Program-made: the position numbers and the translations under genes
Part shown: positions 50,962 to 60,061 of the stretch, piece after piece
Layout: each line of letters opens with the position of its first letter
How positions within the stretch are numbered: position 1 is the stretch's first letter
Assembly: GCA_030148505.1 (NCBI GenBank)
Contig: JASBTI010000023.1
Span: 1-61,398 of the forward strand
DNA: 61,398 nt
Direction: 5' to 3'
Origin: Rhodanobacter sp.
GTDB taxonomy: Bacteria > Pseudomonadota > Gammaproteobacteria > Xanthomonadales > Rhodanobacteraceae
The notes under the pieces: generated by a model
The model's database searches: none
What the model was told of the DNA's origin: nothing
The model's input: the letters and a program-made list of their open reading frames with translations, nothing else

Positions 50962-50986
50962 AAATCATCCTATGATGGGATGATTT
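50962..50986. promoter_or_regulatory. GntR operator dyad (autoregulatory position)
   Basis: AAATCATCC and GGATGATTT are exact inverted repeats separated by TATGATG. The dyad starts 5 bases upstream of the GntR ATG and lies about 230 bases from prpE. Its position suggests autoregulation. Confidence 0.6.
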
Positions 50987-51212
50987 AGGAGTACTCGCGT
51001 GCTGTCAAGCCCCCCGCGCCGAGGTCGGCGGCGTGATGGGTTCGGTCAGGGAAGCGGTAGCGCGACCCGGACGCTTTGAGGATTCGTTGCTCAGATCGGT
51101 CAATAGCTCAAGCGCGGTGCCAGGTCGGACGCGCAACACGAAAGTCGGGTGTCTCGTGCAACTGCAACTGGTCTAGTCTTGCAGGCATCGCCGCAGCAGC
51201 AGAGACGCCACC

Positions 51213-53108
51213 ATGCGCTATGAAGAGTTCTATCGGCAATCGGTTGACGAGCCGGAGCGGTTCTGGGCCGAGCAGGCAGCCCTGATCCACTGGGCAACGC
51301 CACCGCAACAGATACTCGATCAGTCGCGGCCTCCGTTCCGTCGCTGGTTCGTCGGCGGCACCACCAACCTTTGTTACAACGCCGTCGATCGTCACCTTGC
51401 CGAGCGTGGCGAACAACTGGCGCTGGTGGCGGTATCCAGCGAGACCGACACGACCCGCGAGGTGACCTACCGGGTGCTGTATCGCGAAGTTAACCGCTTT
51501 GCCGCCATCTTGATTTCCCTGGGGGTGGGCAAGGGCGATCGCGTCGTCATCTATATGCCGAACATGGCCGAGGCGGTCTACGCGATGCTGGCCTGCGCGC
51601 GGATCGGCGCGATCCATTCGGTGGTTTTCGGTGGTTTTGCCGCGCACAACCTGGCGTTGCGCATCGACGATGCCGAACCGGCATTGCTGGTCTGCGCCGA
51701 TGCGGGCAAACGGGCTGGCAAGGTGATCCCGTACAAGCCGCTGGTCGATGCGGCGCTGGCGGAGTCGTGCTCGCCGCCGCCGCATGTGCTGATCGTCGAT
51801 CGCGGCCTCGACCCGCAGATGAACCGGGTGGCCGGACGTGACGTGGACTACGCGCGCCTGCGCGCCGAGCACATGAATGCCGAAGTGCCGGTGACCTGGC
51901 TGGAGTCGAACGAGCCAAGCTACTTGTTGTACACCTCGGGCACCACCGGCAAGCCGAAGGGCATTCAACGCGATGTGGGCGGCTACGCCGTGGCGATGGC
52001 GTTGTCGATACGGACTATCTTCGACATCGCGCCGGGCCAGGTGATGTTCTCGACCTCCGATGTCGGCTGGGCGGTAGGGCACTCGTACAACGTCTATGGT
52101 CCGTTGATCGGTGGCGCCACCTCGCTGTTGTATGAGGGGCTGCCGACGCGCCCCGATCCCGGCAGCTGGTGGCAGCTGTGCGAACGCTACGGGGTGCGGA
52201 CCCTGTTCTCCTCCCCCACGGCGATCCGGGTGCTGAAGAAGCAGGATCCGGCGTGGCTGAAGAAGTACGACCTGTCCCGTCTCAAATGGTTGTTTCTGGC
52301 GGGCGAGCCGCTGGATGAGCCGACGGCGCAGTGGATCACCGAGGGACTCGGGGTGCCGGTAATCGACAACTACTGGCAGACGGAAACCGGTTGGCCGGCG
52401 ATCACGCTGATGCCGGGGCTGGACCTGAAGCCGGTGAAGTTCGGCTCACCGGGATTGCCGGCGCCAGGTTACCGGATGAAAGTGATTAACGAGGTCACGG
52501 GTACCGAGGCAGCAGCAGGCGAAAAAGGTGTGCTGGTGTTTGAGCTGCCCTTGCCACCGGGGTGCCTGACTACGGTGTGGCGGGACGATGCGCGCTACCA
52601 GAGCAGCTATTTCAGCCATTTCAAGACGCTCTTGTACAGTTCGCTGGATTGGGCGATTCGCGACGCGGACGGTTATACCTTCATCCTCGGACGCACCGAC
52701 GACGTCATCAACGTGGCCGGACATCGCATCGGAACCCGTGAGATTGAGGAGTCGGTGTCCAGCCATCCCGCGGTCGCCGAGGTGGCGGTCATCGGCGTGC
52801 GCGATGAGCTCAAGGGCCAGGTGCCAGTCGTTTTCGCCACGCTCAAACAGGACGCCGGTGTTGCCGCCGACGCGATTGCCAAGGCGATGCAGCAATGTGT
52901 GGTCGACCAGCTCGGCGGCGTGGCAAAGCCGGCGCGGGTCTATCTGGTGAATGCATTGCCGAAAACCCGCTCCGGCAAGCTGCTGCGCCGATCCTTGCAG
53001 GCGCTGGCGGAACAGCGTGATCCCGGCGACCTGTCCACGCTGGATGATCCGACGGCGCTGGATGAGGTGCGCCGTGCTCTGCGGAGCGCACCCGACCAGG
53101 ACCGTTGA
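51213..53108 (+). CDS. prpE: Propionate-CoA ligase PrpE
   Basis: PrpE converts propionate to propionyl-CoA with ATP. It has 631 residues of the acetyl-CoA-synthetase fold. Motifs are YTSGTTGKPKGI (P-loop), DVGWAVGHSYNVYGPL and YWQTETGWPAITL, and the acetylation lysine is in KTRSGKLLRRSL. The sequence follows PrpE more closely than Acs (such as the NNYWQTETG region). ATG 51213 has a weak ribosome binding site. The gene belongs to the methylcitrate cluster. Confidence 0.9.
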   Translation: MRYEEFYRQSVDEPERFWAEQAALIHWATPPQQILDQSRPPFRRWFVGGTTNLCYNAVDRHLAERGEQLALVAVSSETDTTREVTYRVLYREVNRFAAILISLGVGKGDRVVIYMPNMAEAVYAMLACARIGAIHSVVFGGFAAHNLALRIDDAEPALLVCADAGKRAGKVIPYKPLVDAALAESCSPPPHVLIVDRGLDPQMNRVAGRDVDYARLRAEHMNAEVPVTWLESNEPSYLLYTSGTTGKPKGIQRDVGGYAVAMALSIRTIFDIAPGQVMFSTSDVGWAVGHSYNVYGPLIGGATSLLYEGLPTRPDPGSWWQLCERYGVRTLFSSPTAIRVLKKQDPAWLKKYDLSRLKWLFLAGEPLDEPTAQWITEGLGVPVIDNYWQTETGWPAITLMPGLDLKPVKFGSPGLPAPGYRMKVINEVTGTEAAAGEKGVLVFELPLPPGCLTTVWRDDARYQSSYFSHFKTLLYSSLDWAIRDADGYTFILGRTDDVINVAGHRIGTREIEESVSSHPAVAEVAVIGVRDELKGQVPVVFATLKQDAGVAADAIAKAMQQCVVDQLGGVAKPARVYLVNALPKTRSGKLLRRSLQALAEQRDPGDLSTLDDPTALDEVRRALRSAPDQDR

Positions 53109-53117
53109 GGGACGCCG

Positions 53118-54437
53118 TCACCCTGCCTCGGCAATCGTTTGTCGCCCGATCTGTGCATCCACGACGGTGGCGGTGACGATATCGCTGCCCACGTTTACGG
53201 TGGTACGCAGCATGTCGAGGATACGGTCGACGCCGATGATGATGCCGATACCTTCCGGGGGCACGCCGAAGGTCGCCAGCAAGCCGGCGATCAACGGTAG
53301 CGAGCCACCCGGGATCCCCGCCACGGCGACCGCGCTGAGCACCGCCAGAAACATCAACACGATCTGCTCGCCCAGCGCGAGGTCGATGCCGAACGCCTGT
53401 GCCACAAACAACACCACGCATCCCTCGAACAGGGCCGTGCCGCTCATGTTCATGGTGGCGCCCAGGGGCAGCACGAAACCGGCGGTACTGGGCGACAACT
53501 TGAGGTCGTCATGGGCGGTTGCCAGGGCGGCGGGCAACGAGGCACTGCTCGAACTGGTCGAAAATGCGGTGATCAGCAGCGGCCGTACCTGGCGGAAGAA
53601 CGCCAGCGGTGAACGGCGCGCCAGCAGTCGCAGCCACAGAGACATGGTGCCGAACAACTGCAACGCCAATGCCGCGGCGCAGCCGATCACGAAGACCGAA
53701 AGCGTCAGCAGAATATCCAACCCGACCTTGACAATGACACTGTAGATCATCGCTGGCACGGCATAGGGGGCCAGTCGCAGCGCAAAGCCGACGATGCCGG
53801 TCATCACCTCACTGATCATGTCCAGGCCGGCCTGTAGCCGAAGGCGCTTGTCTTCAGGCAGCTGGGTGGCGGCCGCGCCGACCAGGATCGCGAACACGAT
53901 CAGCGGCAGGACATCCCCGAGCGAGCCGCGGCTGTTGCCGATAAAGGCGCCAAACAGGTTGCGTGGCATGAACATGTCCACCACGGTAGTGAAGCTCATG
54001 CCCGGGCGGGTCGCTTCGGTCTCGACGGCGTGCAACGCGCTGCCGCCATACTCCTTCATCAACAGCTCCTGCGCCCCCGCGGCAAGGTGTTGCCCGGGTT
54101 GCAGGAGGTTCATCATCAGCAGGCCGATCGTCACCGCAATCAGCATGTTGGCGATGAACAGCACAAAGGTGCGTCCCGCCAGCGGGCCGAGCTTTTCAAG
54201 TCGCCCAAGCTGTGCCACGCCCGAGGCCAGCGAGGCGAACACCAGCGGAATCACCACGAAGAACAACATGCGCAGGAAGATCTGCCCGAACGGATCAAAC
54301 ACCGCGGTCGAGATCGCCCGCATCGTATCGAGCAGTGGTGGAAAGATCTGACCGACGCCGAGGGTGATTACCGCTGCGGCTACGCCGATGGCAAGGCCCC
54401 AGAGGATGCGTGTCGCGAGAGGAGTGGATGTGCTCAT
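53118..54437 (-). CDS. Dicarboxylate/amino acid:cation symporter (DAACS family)
   Basis: The protein has 439 residues. The Ser-rich loop TAFSTSSSSASLPAALATA and the motif GATMNMSGTALFEG are the core substrate- and Na-binding elements of GltP/DctA-type carriers. About eight helices and two re-entrant loops are expected. The substrate may be glutamate, aspartate or C4-dicarboxylates. It lies between prpE and prpB on the opposite strand and diverges from prpB. Its role in propionate uptake is unproven. Confidence 0.88.
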   Translation of the reverse strand: MSTSTPLATRILWGLAIGVAAAVITLGVGQIFPPLLDTMRAISTAVFDPFGQIFLRMLFFVVIPLVFASLASGVAQLGRLEKLGPLAGRTFVLFIANMLIAVTIGLLMMNLLQPGQHLAAGAQELLMKEYGGSALHAVETEATRPGMSFTTVVDMFMPRNLFGAFIGNSRGSLGDVLPLIVFAILVGAAATQLPEDKRLRLQAGLDMISEVMTGIVGFALRLAPYAVPAMIYSVIVKVGLDILLTLSVFVIGCAAALALQLFGTMSLWLRLLARRSPLAFFRQVRPLLITAFSTSSSSASLPAALATAHDDLKLSPSTAGFVLPLGATMNMSGTALFEGCVVLFVAQAFGIDLALGEQIVLMFLAVLSAVAVAGIPGGSLPLIAGLLATFGVPPEGIGIIIGVDRILDMLRTTVNVGSDIVTATVVDAQIGRQTIAEAG

Positions 54438-54554
54438 ACCGTGAATGTACGTGGCGAATGCGGTTTCGTCACGAAAGTTGTTGCGGCGCGGTGTGAGTGA
54501 GGCGATGGGAGCTTGCCGGAGTGCGCTAAAATATGTGTTTTTGATGGAGGCGTC

Positions 54555-55445
54555 ATGCCACAGTCAGCATCTCCCGGAGCACTCTTCCGCGCCGCCGTGG
54601 CTGAGGAGCAGCCACTTCAGGTCGTTGGTGCGATTACCGCGTATGCCGCGCGGATGGCTCAACGCTCCGGCTTCAGGGCGATCTACCTGTCCGGTGGCGG
54701 CGTCGCGGCCAACTCGCTGGGCATGCCCGATCTGGGCATCAGTTCGATGGAGGACGTGCTCACCGACATCCGTCGGATTACCGACGTATGTGACTTACCG
54801 CTGTTGGTGGATGTGGATACCGGTTGGGGTGGCGCGTTCAATATCGCACGCACGGTGCGCTCGCTGATCAAGGCGGGTGCCGGTGCACTGCACATCGAGG
54901 ATCAGGTCGCCGCCAAGCGCTGCGGTCATCGCCCGGGCAAGGCCATCGTGTCAAAAGAGGAAATGGTCGATCGCGTGAAGGCCGCAGTGGACGCGCGCAG
55001 CGACGAGCAGTTCGTGATCATGGCGCGTACCGATTCGATTGCGGTGGAAGGCCTGGAGTCGGCCATCGAGCGCGCCCAGGCTTGCGTTGCCGCGGGTGCC
55101 GACATGATTTTTCCCGAAGCCATTTATACGCTCGAACAGTATCGTCGATTCAGGGCGGCAGTGAAGGTGCCGATCCTGGCCAATATCACCGAGTTCGGAC
55201 AGACTCCGCTGTTCACGCGCGAAGAACTGGCTGCTGCCGATGTGGACATCATTCTGTACTGCTGCGGTGCCTACCGGGCGATGAACAAGGCCGCGCTGAA
55301 TTTTTACGAAACGGTGCGTCGCGAGGGCACCCAGAAAGCTGTCGTGCCTAGCATGCAGACCCGGGAGGAGCTCTACGACTACCTCGACTATCACGCTTAT
55401 GAGCGCAAGCTCGACGAGCTCTTTGCCGGGGGCAAGTCCGACTGA
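54555..55445 (+). CDS. prpB: 2-methylisocitrate lyase PrpB
   Basis: PrpB splits 2-methylisocitrate into pyruvate and succinate. It has 296 residues. The ICL-superfamily motif KRCGH (residues 121-125) carries the catalytic cysteine C123. [17 protein letters not shown] and [20 protein letters not shown] mark the metal and substrate sites. ATG 54555 has GGAGG 4 bases upstream. It is followed by prpC at 63 bases, in the same direction. Confidence 0.94.
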   Translation: MPQSASPGALFRAAVAEEQPLQVVGAITAYAARMAQRSGFRAIYLSGGGVAANSLGMPDLGISSMEDVLTDIRRITDVCDLPLLVDVDTGWGGAFNIARTVRSLIKAGAGALHIEDQVAAKRCGHRPGKAIVSKEEMVDRVKAAVDARSDEQFVIMARTDSIAVEGLESAIERAQACVAAGADMIFPEAIYTLEQYRRFRAAVKVPILANITEFGQTPLFTREELAAADVDIILYCCGAYRAMNKAALNFYETVRREGTQKAVVPSMQTREELYDYLDYHAYERKLDELFAGGKSD

Positions 55446-55508
55446 CCGAAATATTTCTTCAATAGCTCTTTCGAGCTGTTATGCATCCCTATTGACGAGG
55501 TTCCATTC

Positions 55509-56660
55509 ATGAGCGAAGCCACCCAAACGCCGCCCAAGGCCAAGAAATCCGTCGCGCTGTCCGGTGTGGAGGCAGGTAATACCGCGCTGTGTACGGTTGG
55601 CCGCAGCGGTAATGACCTGCATTACCGCGGCTACGATATCCATGAACTGGCCACCAGGGGCTGCTTCGAGGAAGTTGCCCACTTGCTGGTGCACGGGGTG
55701 TTGCCGACCTGGGCTGAACTGAACAACTACCGCGCTCGGATGAAGCGCTTGCGCGGATTGCCGGCCCCGGTCAAGGCGGCGTTGGAGCTTTTGCCGGCAT
55801 CGACCCATCCGATGGACGTGATGCGAACGGGCTGCTCGGTATTGGGTACCGTCCTGCCCGAGAAGGACGATCACAACGTCACCGGCGCACGCGCGATCGC
55901 CGATCGACTAATGGCCAGTTTTGGTTCGATCCTGCTGTACTGGTATCACTTCAGCCACAACGGCAAACGTATCGAGACGCAGACCGAAGACGAGTCAGTT
56001 GCGGCGCACTTCCTGCATCTGCTGCATGACAAGGTGCCAAGCGAGTTGCATGCACAGGCGCTGGACAAGTCGCTGGTGCTTTACGCCGAGCACGAATTCA
56101 ACGCGTCGACCTTCGCCGCCCGGGTTATTGCGGGCACCGGTTCGGATATGTATTCGGCGCTGACGGGCGCGATCGGTGCGCTGCGTGGTCCCAAGCATGG
56201 CGGTGCAAACGAAGTGGCGATGGAAATCATTGCGCGCTATCGCACCGCCGAGGCCGCCGAGGCCGATATCCGTGCCCGCGTCGCGCGCAAGGAAATCATC
56301 ATCGGCTTCGGTCATCCCGTCTATACGGTGTCGGATCCGCGTAATGAGATCATCAAGGAGATCTCGCGCAAGCTGTGCACGGAGGGTGGTAATCCGACCC
56401 TGTTTGATGTTTCCGAGCGCATTGAGCAGGTGATGGCCGAGGTCAAGAAGATGTTTCCGAATCTCGACTGGTTTTCCGCCAGCGCGTATCACATGATGGG
56501 CGTTCCGACAGCGATGTTTACTCCGCTGTTTGTGATCGCCCGCACCGCGGGCTGGAGCGCGCACGTCATCGAGCAGCGCGAGGACGGCAAGATTATTCGA
56601 CCCAGTGCCAACTACACCGGTCCGGAAGACCAGGCCTACGTGCCTATCGACCGACGCTGA
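55509..56660 (+). CDS. prpC: 2-methylcitrate synthase PrpC
   Basis: PrpC condenses propionyl-CoA with oxaloacetate. It has 383 residues of the citrate-synthase fold. The catalytic histidines are in [15 protein letters not shown] and [14 protein letters not shown], with the Asp in [15 protein letters not shown]. The start resembles PrpC ([14 protein letters not shown]) and not GltA. It lies between prpB and a channel-like gene. A short AGCTC-TTTC-GAGCT hairpin lies in the gap before it (55463-55476). Confidence 0.94.
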   Translation: MSEATQTPPKAKKSVALSGVEAGNTALCTVGRSGNDLHYRGYDIHELATRGCFEEVAHLLVHGVLPTWAELNNYRARMKRLRGLPAPVKAALELLPASTHPMDVMRTGCSVLGTVLPEKDDHNVTGARAIADRLMASFGSILLYWYHFSHNGKRIETQTEDESVAAHFLHLLHDKVPSELHAQALDKSLVLYAEHEFNASTFAARVIAGTGSDMYSALTGAIGALRGPKHGGANEVAMEIIARYRTAEAAEADIRARVARKEIIIGFGHPVYTVSDPRNEIIKEISRKLCTEGGNPTLFDVSERIEQVMAEVKKMFPNLDWFSASAYHMMGVPTAMFTPLFVIARTAGWSAHVIEQREDGKIIRPSANYTGPEDQAYVPIDRR

Positions 56661-56705
56661 GCGAGGGGATGACTTCGCCACGATGATGACGGTGAGGCGG
56701 CTGCA

Positions 56706-57230
56706 ATGTCCATGGCGTTGAGGGTTGGTTTGCTTGCCGCCTCACCCACCGGAGCATCCTGGGCGCATGGGGTCTATGGCGACTGGGCGGTAAATCTCGC
56801 CGTGGTGGTGATAACCATCGTCGCGGTGGCAGTTTGCGTGACGATTCACTACGAGGTGTTGTCATGGCTGTCCAGACGGCTGGGGCATTTCGATCATCTC
56901 GAAGGGCATCGTCGTCGCAAGGTCCTTTACGGGATCTTCGGTGTGCTCAGTGTGCACATCGCCGAGATCTGGATTTTTGGGCTGGCGTTTTACCTGATGC
57001 AGCTCGGCAGTCCCTCGTTTGGACATATCCAGGGTATTGCCACCGGCTCGCTGCTCGATCATGTGTACTTCTCGGCGGTAACCTTCACCACGGTGGGCTT
57101 TGGCGATGTGATCCCGGCTGGACCGGTGCGTTTTCTCGCCGGTACCGAAGCACTCGCCGGTTTTGTCCTGATCACCTGGTCGGCCTCATTCACCTACCTT
57201 GAAATGAATCGCTTCTGGCTTCGCGACTGA
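56706..57230 (+). CDS. Ion channel-like protein with potassium selectivity filter
   Basis: The protein has 174 residues. Three helices (about 28-52, 73-98 and 145-165) flank a pore loop SAVTFTTVGFGDVIP; TVGFG is the K+ selectivity filter. There is no RCK or cyclic-nucleotide domain, so it is a small channel of unknown gating. It starts 45 bases after prpC and is in the same direction, so it may be cotranscribed. ATG 56706 or 56712 may be the start. Confidence 0.8.
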   Translation: MSMALRVGLLAASPTGASWAHGVYGDWAVNLAVVVITIVAVAVCVTIHYEVLSWLSRRLGHFDHLEGHRRRKVLYGIFGVLSVHIAEIWIFGLAFYLMQLGSPSFGHIQGIATGSLLDHVYFSAVTFTTVGFGDVIPAGPVRFLAGTEALAGFVLITWSASFTYLEMNRFWLRD

Positions 57231-57264
57231 GACGCCATCGCGGAGGGAGCTCTGGAAGAGTGCC

Positions 57265-57966
57265 CTAGCGTGTCTCGTTCCGCGCCTTGTTCCTGCGACG
57301 AGACTGCCACCAGCTACCGCCACAGATGCCAGCCACCAGCAGGACGTCCAAAGCGTATTGGGTACCGCTGTGGAGCGCGAACCAGTCGCTTACCCATCGA
57401 TCTCCCGAAACCATGCGACCGGCGGTGAAGGCGATGGCGCCCGCACCGATATACATGATGATGGGGAAGCGTTCGATCAGTCTCAGAATCAGGGTCGATC
57501 CCCATACCACCAGGGGCACGCTGATCAGCAGGCCGATGACGACCAGGCTCAGATGACCTTTCGACGCGCCAGCAATCGCCAGCACGTTATCCATACCCAT
57601 CAGGGCATCAGCGATGATGATCGTGCGCAGGGCGCTCCAGAAGGTTTTGCCCGCGCTGACGTCGGGGTCCTTGTCGCTTTCCTGATGGAGAAGCTTCCAG
57701 GCGATAGGCAGCAGCAGCAGGCCGCCAATCAGCATAAGACCGGGGAGTTTAAGCAGGTGAACGACCACCGCCGTCAGGACAAAACGCACCGCGACCGCCC
57801 CGAAAATGCCCCAGAACACCGCCTTTTTTTGCAATGCGGGAGGAAGCCGGCTGGCCGCCATCGCAATGACGATGGCATTGTCGCCGGCCAGCACGAGGTC
57901 CAGCAGGATGATGGCCAACAAGCCAGAAAGAAAATCGGGTGCGAAAATATCCATGCAAAAATCCAT
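57265..57966 (-). CDS. TerC-family membrane protein (likely Mn exporter)
   Basis: The protein has 233 residues and about seven helices. The start DFLSGLLAIILLDLVLAGDNAIVIAM is the TerC/YjbE motif with the conserved DN, and a second copy reads ALMGMDNVLAIAGASKG. TerC relatives such as Alx and MeeF export manganese. An upstream yybP-ykoY-type RNA supports this. ATG 57966 or ATG 57954 may be the start; neither has a strong Shine-Dalgarno sequence. It is convergent with the channel gene and divergent from prpD. Confidence 0.88.
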   Translation of the reverse strand: MDFCMDIFAPDFLSGLLAIILLDLVLAGDNAIVIAMAASRLPPALQKKAVFWGIFGAVAVRFVLTAVVVHLLKLPGLMLIGGLLLLPIAWKLLHQESDKDPDVSAGKTFWSALRTIIIADALMGMDNVLAIAGASKGHLSLVVIGLLISVPLVVWGSTLILRLIERFPIIMYIGAGAIAFTAGRMVSGDRWVSDWFALHSGTQYALDVLLVAGICGGSWWQSRRRNKARNETR

Positions 57967-58015
57967 GTGCGGCGGACGATGCAGCGACCACGGACGCCCG
58001 TGGCTCGTGATCACC

Positions 58016-58127
58016 ACATAAAGTCTCGTTCGCAGCGGGGCTGCCGAGGTGATCGGAGCGAAGCGTCGCTCATGTTGACGATCGCCACACCGATGGGGAA
58101 CCCCACATCGGGAACTGCTCCCTTCTG
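58016..58127 (-). ncRNA. yybP-ykoY manganese riboswitch upstream of terC
   Basis: Read leftward, the leader shows AAGGGAGCAG at its 5-prime end, a CCGATG/CATCGG hairpin, the conserved ATCGTCAACATG segment, a GAGCG/CGCTC hairpin, a CAGC/GCTG hairpin and the closing GAACGAGACTTT. This order matches the yybP-ykoY family (consensus GGAGUAG ... CGUCA ... GAGACCUUU). After it CCACGG-GCGT-CCGTGG (about 57988-58003) may be part of the expression platform. The outer stem is weaker than canonical. Confidence 0.75.
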
Positions 58128-58227
58128 GGATGTGCCACCGGATTGTCCGGGGCAATCTGGTCACGGTCAAGCGACGCAGGTCGTGCTACTCGGCTAAAAT
58201 GGCTGTTTCCCTGTCGCGAGATTCGCT

Positions 58228-59679
58228 ATGAGTGCGCACGATATCCGTTCTGCCGTCCGTCCCGATCCTGATCAGCCACTGGTCGACATTGCCGATTACG
58301 TGATCGACCATCAGATCGATTCGAAGGAGGCCTTTGATACCGCGCGCTACATGTTGCTGGACTCGCTGGGCACGGCGATGCTCGCGATGAAGTTTCCCGA
58401 ATGTGTAAAGCACCTGGGTCCCGTGGTCCCAGGTGCTACTTTGCCTGGAGGTGCTCGCGTACCAGGAACCAGCCACGAACTCGATCCCGTGCAGGCAGCG
58501 TTTGCGATCGGTACACAGATTCGCTGGCTGGATTTCAATGATACCTGGCTCGCTGCCGAGTGGGGACACCCGTCGGACAATCTCGGGGCGATCCTGGCCG
58601 TAGCGGATTACCTCAGCCGCAAGGCAGAGCGCGAAGGTAATCCGCCGTTGACCGTGCGCGATGTGCTGGGCTGGGCAATCAAGGCCCACGAAATTCAGGG
58701 TTGCTATGCCTTGCTCAATAGCTTCAATCGCGTCGGTCAGGACCATGTGATCCTGGTGCGCCTGGCGTCGACCGCCGTGGCCACCGCGATGCTGGGCGGT
58801 GACAAGGCACAAGTGACTACGGCGGTATCCCACAGCTGGATCGACAACGGGGCCCTGCGTACCTATCGTCATGCCCCGAACACCGGCCCGCGCAAGAGCT
58901 GGGCAGCCGGCGATGCCTGTCGTCGAGCGGTGACGCATGCGATCAACGCGGTCTATCGTGGTGTAGTGGGCTACCCGTCGGCACTCAGCGCCAAGACCTG
59001 GGGCTTCTATGACGTCGCTTTCCAGGGCAAGCCGTTCGAGTTTGAGCGTCCGTTCGGCAGCTACGTGATGGAGAACGTGTTATTCAAGATCAGCTTTCCC
59101 GCCGAATTTCATGCACAGACGGCGGTGGAATGTGCCATGCGACTCCACGCGGAGGTTGCCGGCAAGCTGGACCAGGTCGAAAAAATCGTGATCGAAACCC
59201 AGGAAGCGGGTTGCCGGATCATCGACAAAACCGGTCCACTGGCCAATTATGCCGATCGCGATCACTGCCTCCAGTACATGGTGGCGGTGCCTTTGATCTT
59301 CGGCCGCTTGACCGCGGATGACTACAACGACGAGGTCGCAGCCGATCCAAGAATCGATGCGCTGCGCGAAAAAATGGTGGTCAGTGAGAATCCGCAATTC
59401 ACCAAGGACTACTTCGATCCCGACAAGCGTTACATCGGCAATTCGTTACAGGTTTTCTTCAAGGACGGCAGCAGCAGCGACAAGGTGTCGATCGACTATC
59501 CGATCGGGCATCGCAAGCGGCGTGCCGAGGGTATTCCTGTGCTGCTGAAGAAGTTCGAGGCAGCGATGCGCGGCCATTTTCCCGCGCACCAGGTGAAGGC
59601 GATCCTGCAAGCGACCGGGAAGCCAAGCCAACTGGATGCCATGCCCATCCACCGTTTCCTGGAACTCTTCACATTGTAA
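58228..59679 (+). CDS. prpD: 2-methylcitrate dehydratase PrpD
   Basis: PrpD dehydrates 2-methylcitrate to cis-2-methylaconitate without an iron-sulfur cluster. It has 483 residues. The MmgE/PrpD signature regions are ARYMLLDSLGTAMLAMKFPE, RWLDFNDTWLAAEWGHPSDN and KSWAAGDACRRAVTHA. ATG 58228 starts MSAHDIRSAVRPDPDQPLVD. No acnD or prpF is present, so this is the AcnB/AcnA-dependent version of the pathway (inference). It is separated from prpC by the channel gene and terC. Confidence 0.93.
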   Translation: MSAHDIRSAVRPDPDQPLVDIADYVIDHQIDSKEAFDTARYMLLDSLGTAMLAMKFPECVKHLGPVVPGATLPGGARVPGTSHELDPVQAAFAIGTQIRWLDFNDTWLAAEWGHPSDNLGAILAVADYLSRKAEREGNPPLTVRDVLGWAIKAHEIQGCYALLNSFNRVGQDHVILVRLASTAVATAMLGGDKAQVTTAVSHSWIDNGALRTYRHAPNTGPRKSWAAGDACRRAVTHAINAVYRGVVGYPSALSAKTWGFYDVAFQGKPFEFERPFGSYVMENVLFKISFPAEFHAQTAVECAMRLHAEVAGKLDQVEKIVIETQEAGCRIIDKTGPLANYADRDHCLQYMVAVPLIFGRLTADDYNDEVAADPRIDALREKMVVSENPQFTKDYFDPDKRYIGNSLQVFFKDGSSSDKVSIDYPIGHRKRRAEGIPVLLKKFEAAMRGHFPAHQVKAILQATGKPSQLDAMPIHRFLELFTL

Positions 59680-60061
59680 AGACGAGGTGAGTGGGACATT
59701 AATTGCGTGCAGGTCACCGACCGTGGCTTGTGTTGATTCGGGCAGTTTGCGGATGATCGAGAACGGTGCAGTACCGCCATGAGCGGGTATAAGCTGCCGT
59801 TTGCCACATTGCGGCAGCCCAAGAGGCGTTCGTTCCTAAAGAAGTTTCCTGAACGAACACGCACCGGCGGGCTTGATTGTCAAGCTAGTGAGCGTGAACC
59901 GCTTAACGTTTTTGATACAATTACAACCGCTTGATAGCGAAAAATGCCAAGCCAAGCGTGGGATTGAATGACGGAATCCCACTGACGTGATTAAGTTCTG
60001 ACGCGTGACTTCTGATCGGAACAGAATGGACGCTACAACCAAAATACTGAGGAGACACCTG
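59680..60061. promoter_or_regulatory. Intergenic/5-prime region of the OmpA-type gene
   Basis: 382 bases with no gene. Structures are GTTCGTTC/GAACGAAC arms (59828-59835, 59851-59858) and a leader hairpin GTGGGATT/AATCCCAC (59958-59965, 59975-59982). TACAAT (59916-59921) is a plausible -10, about 140 bases before the ATG, which would give a long leader. Confidence 0.45.
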
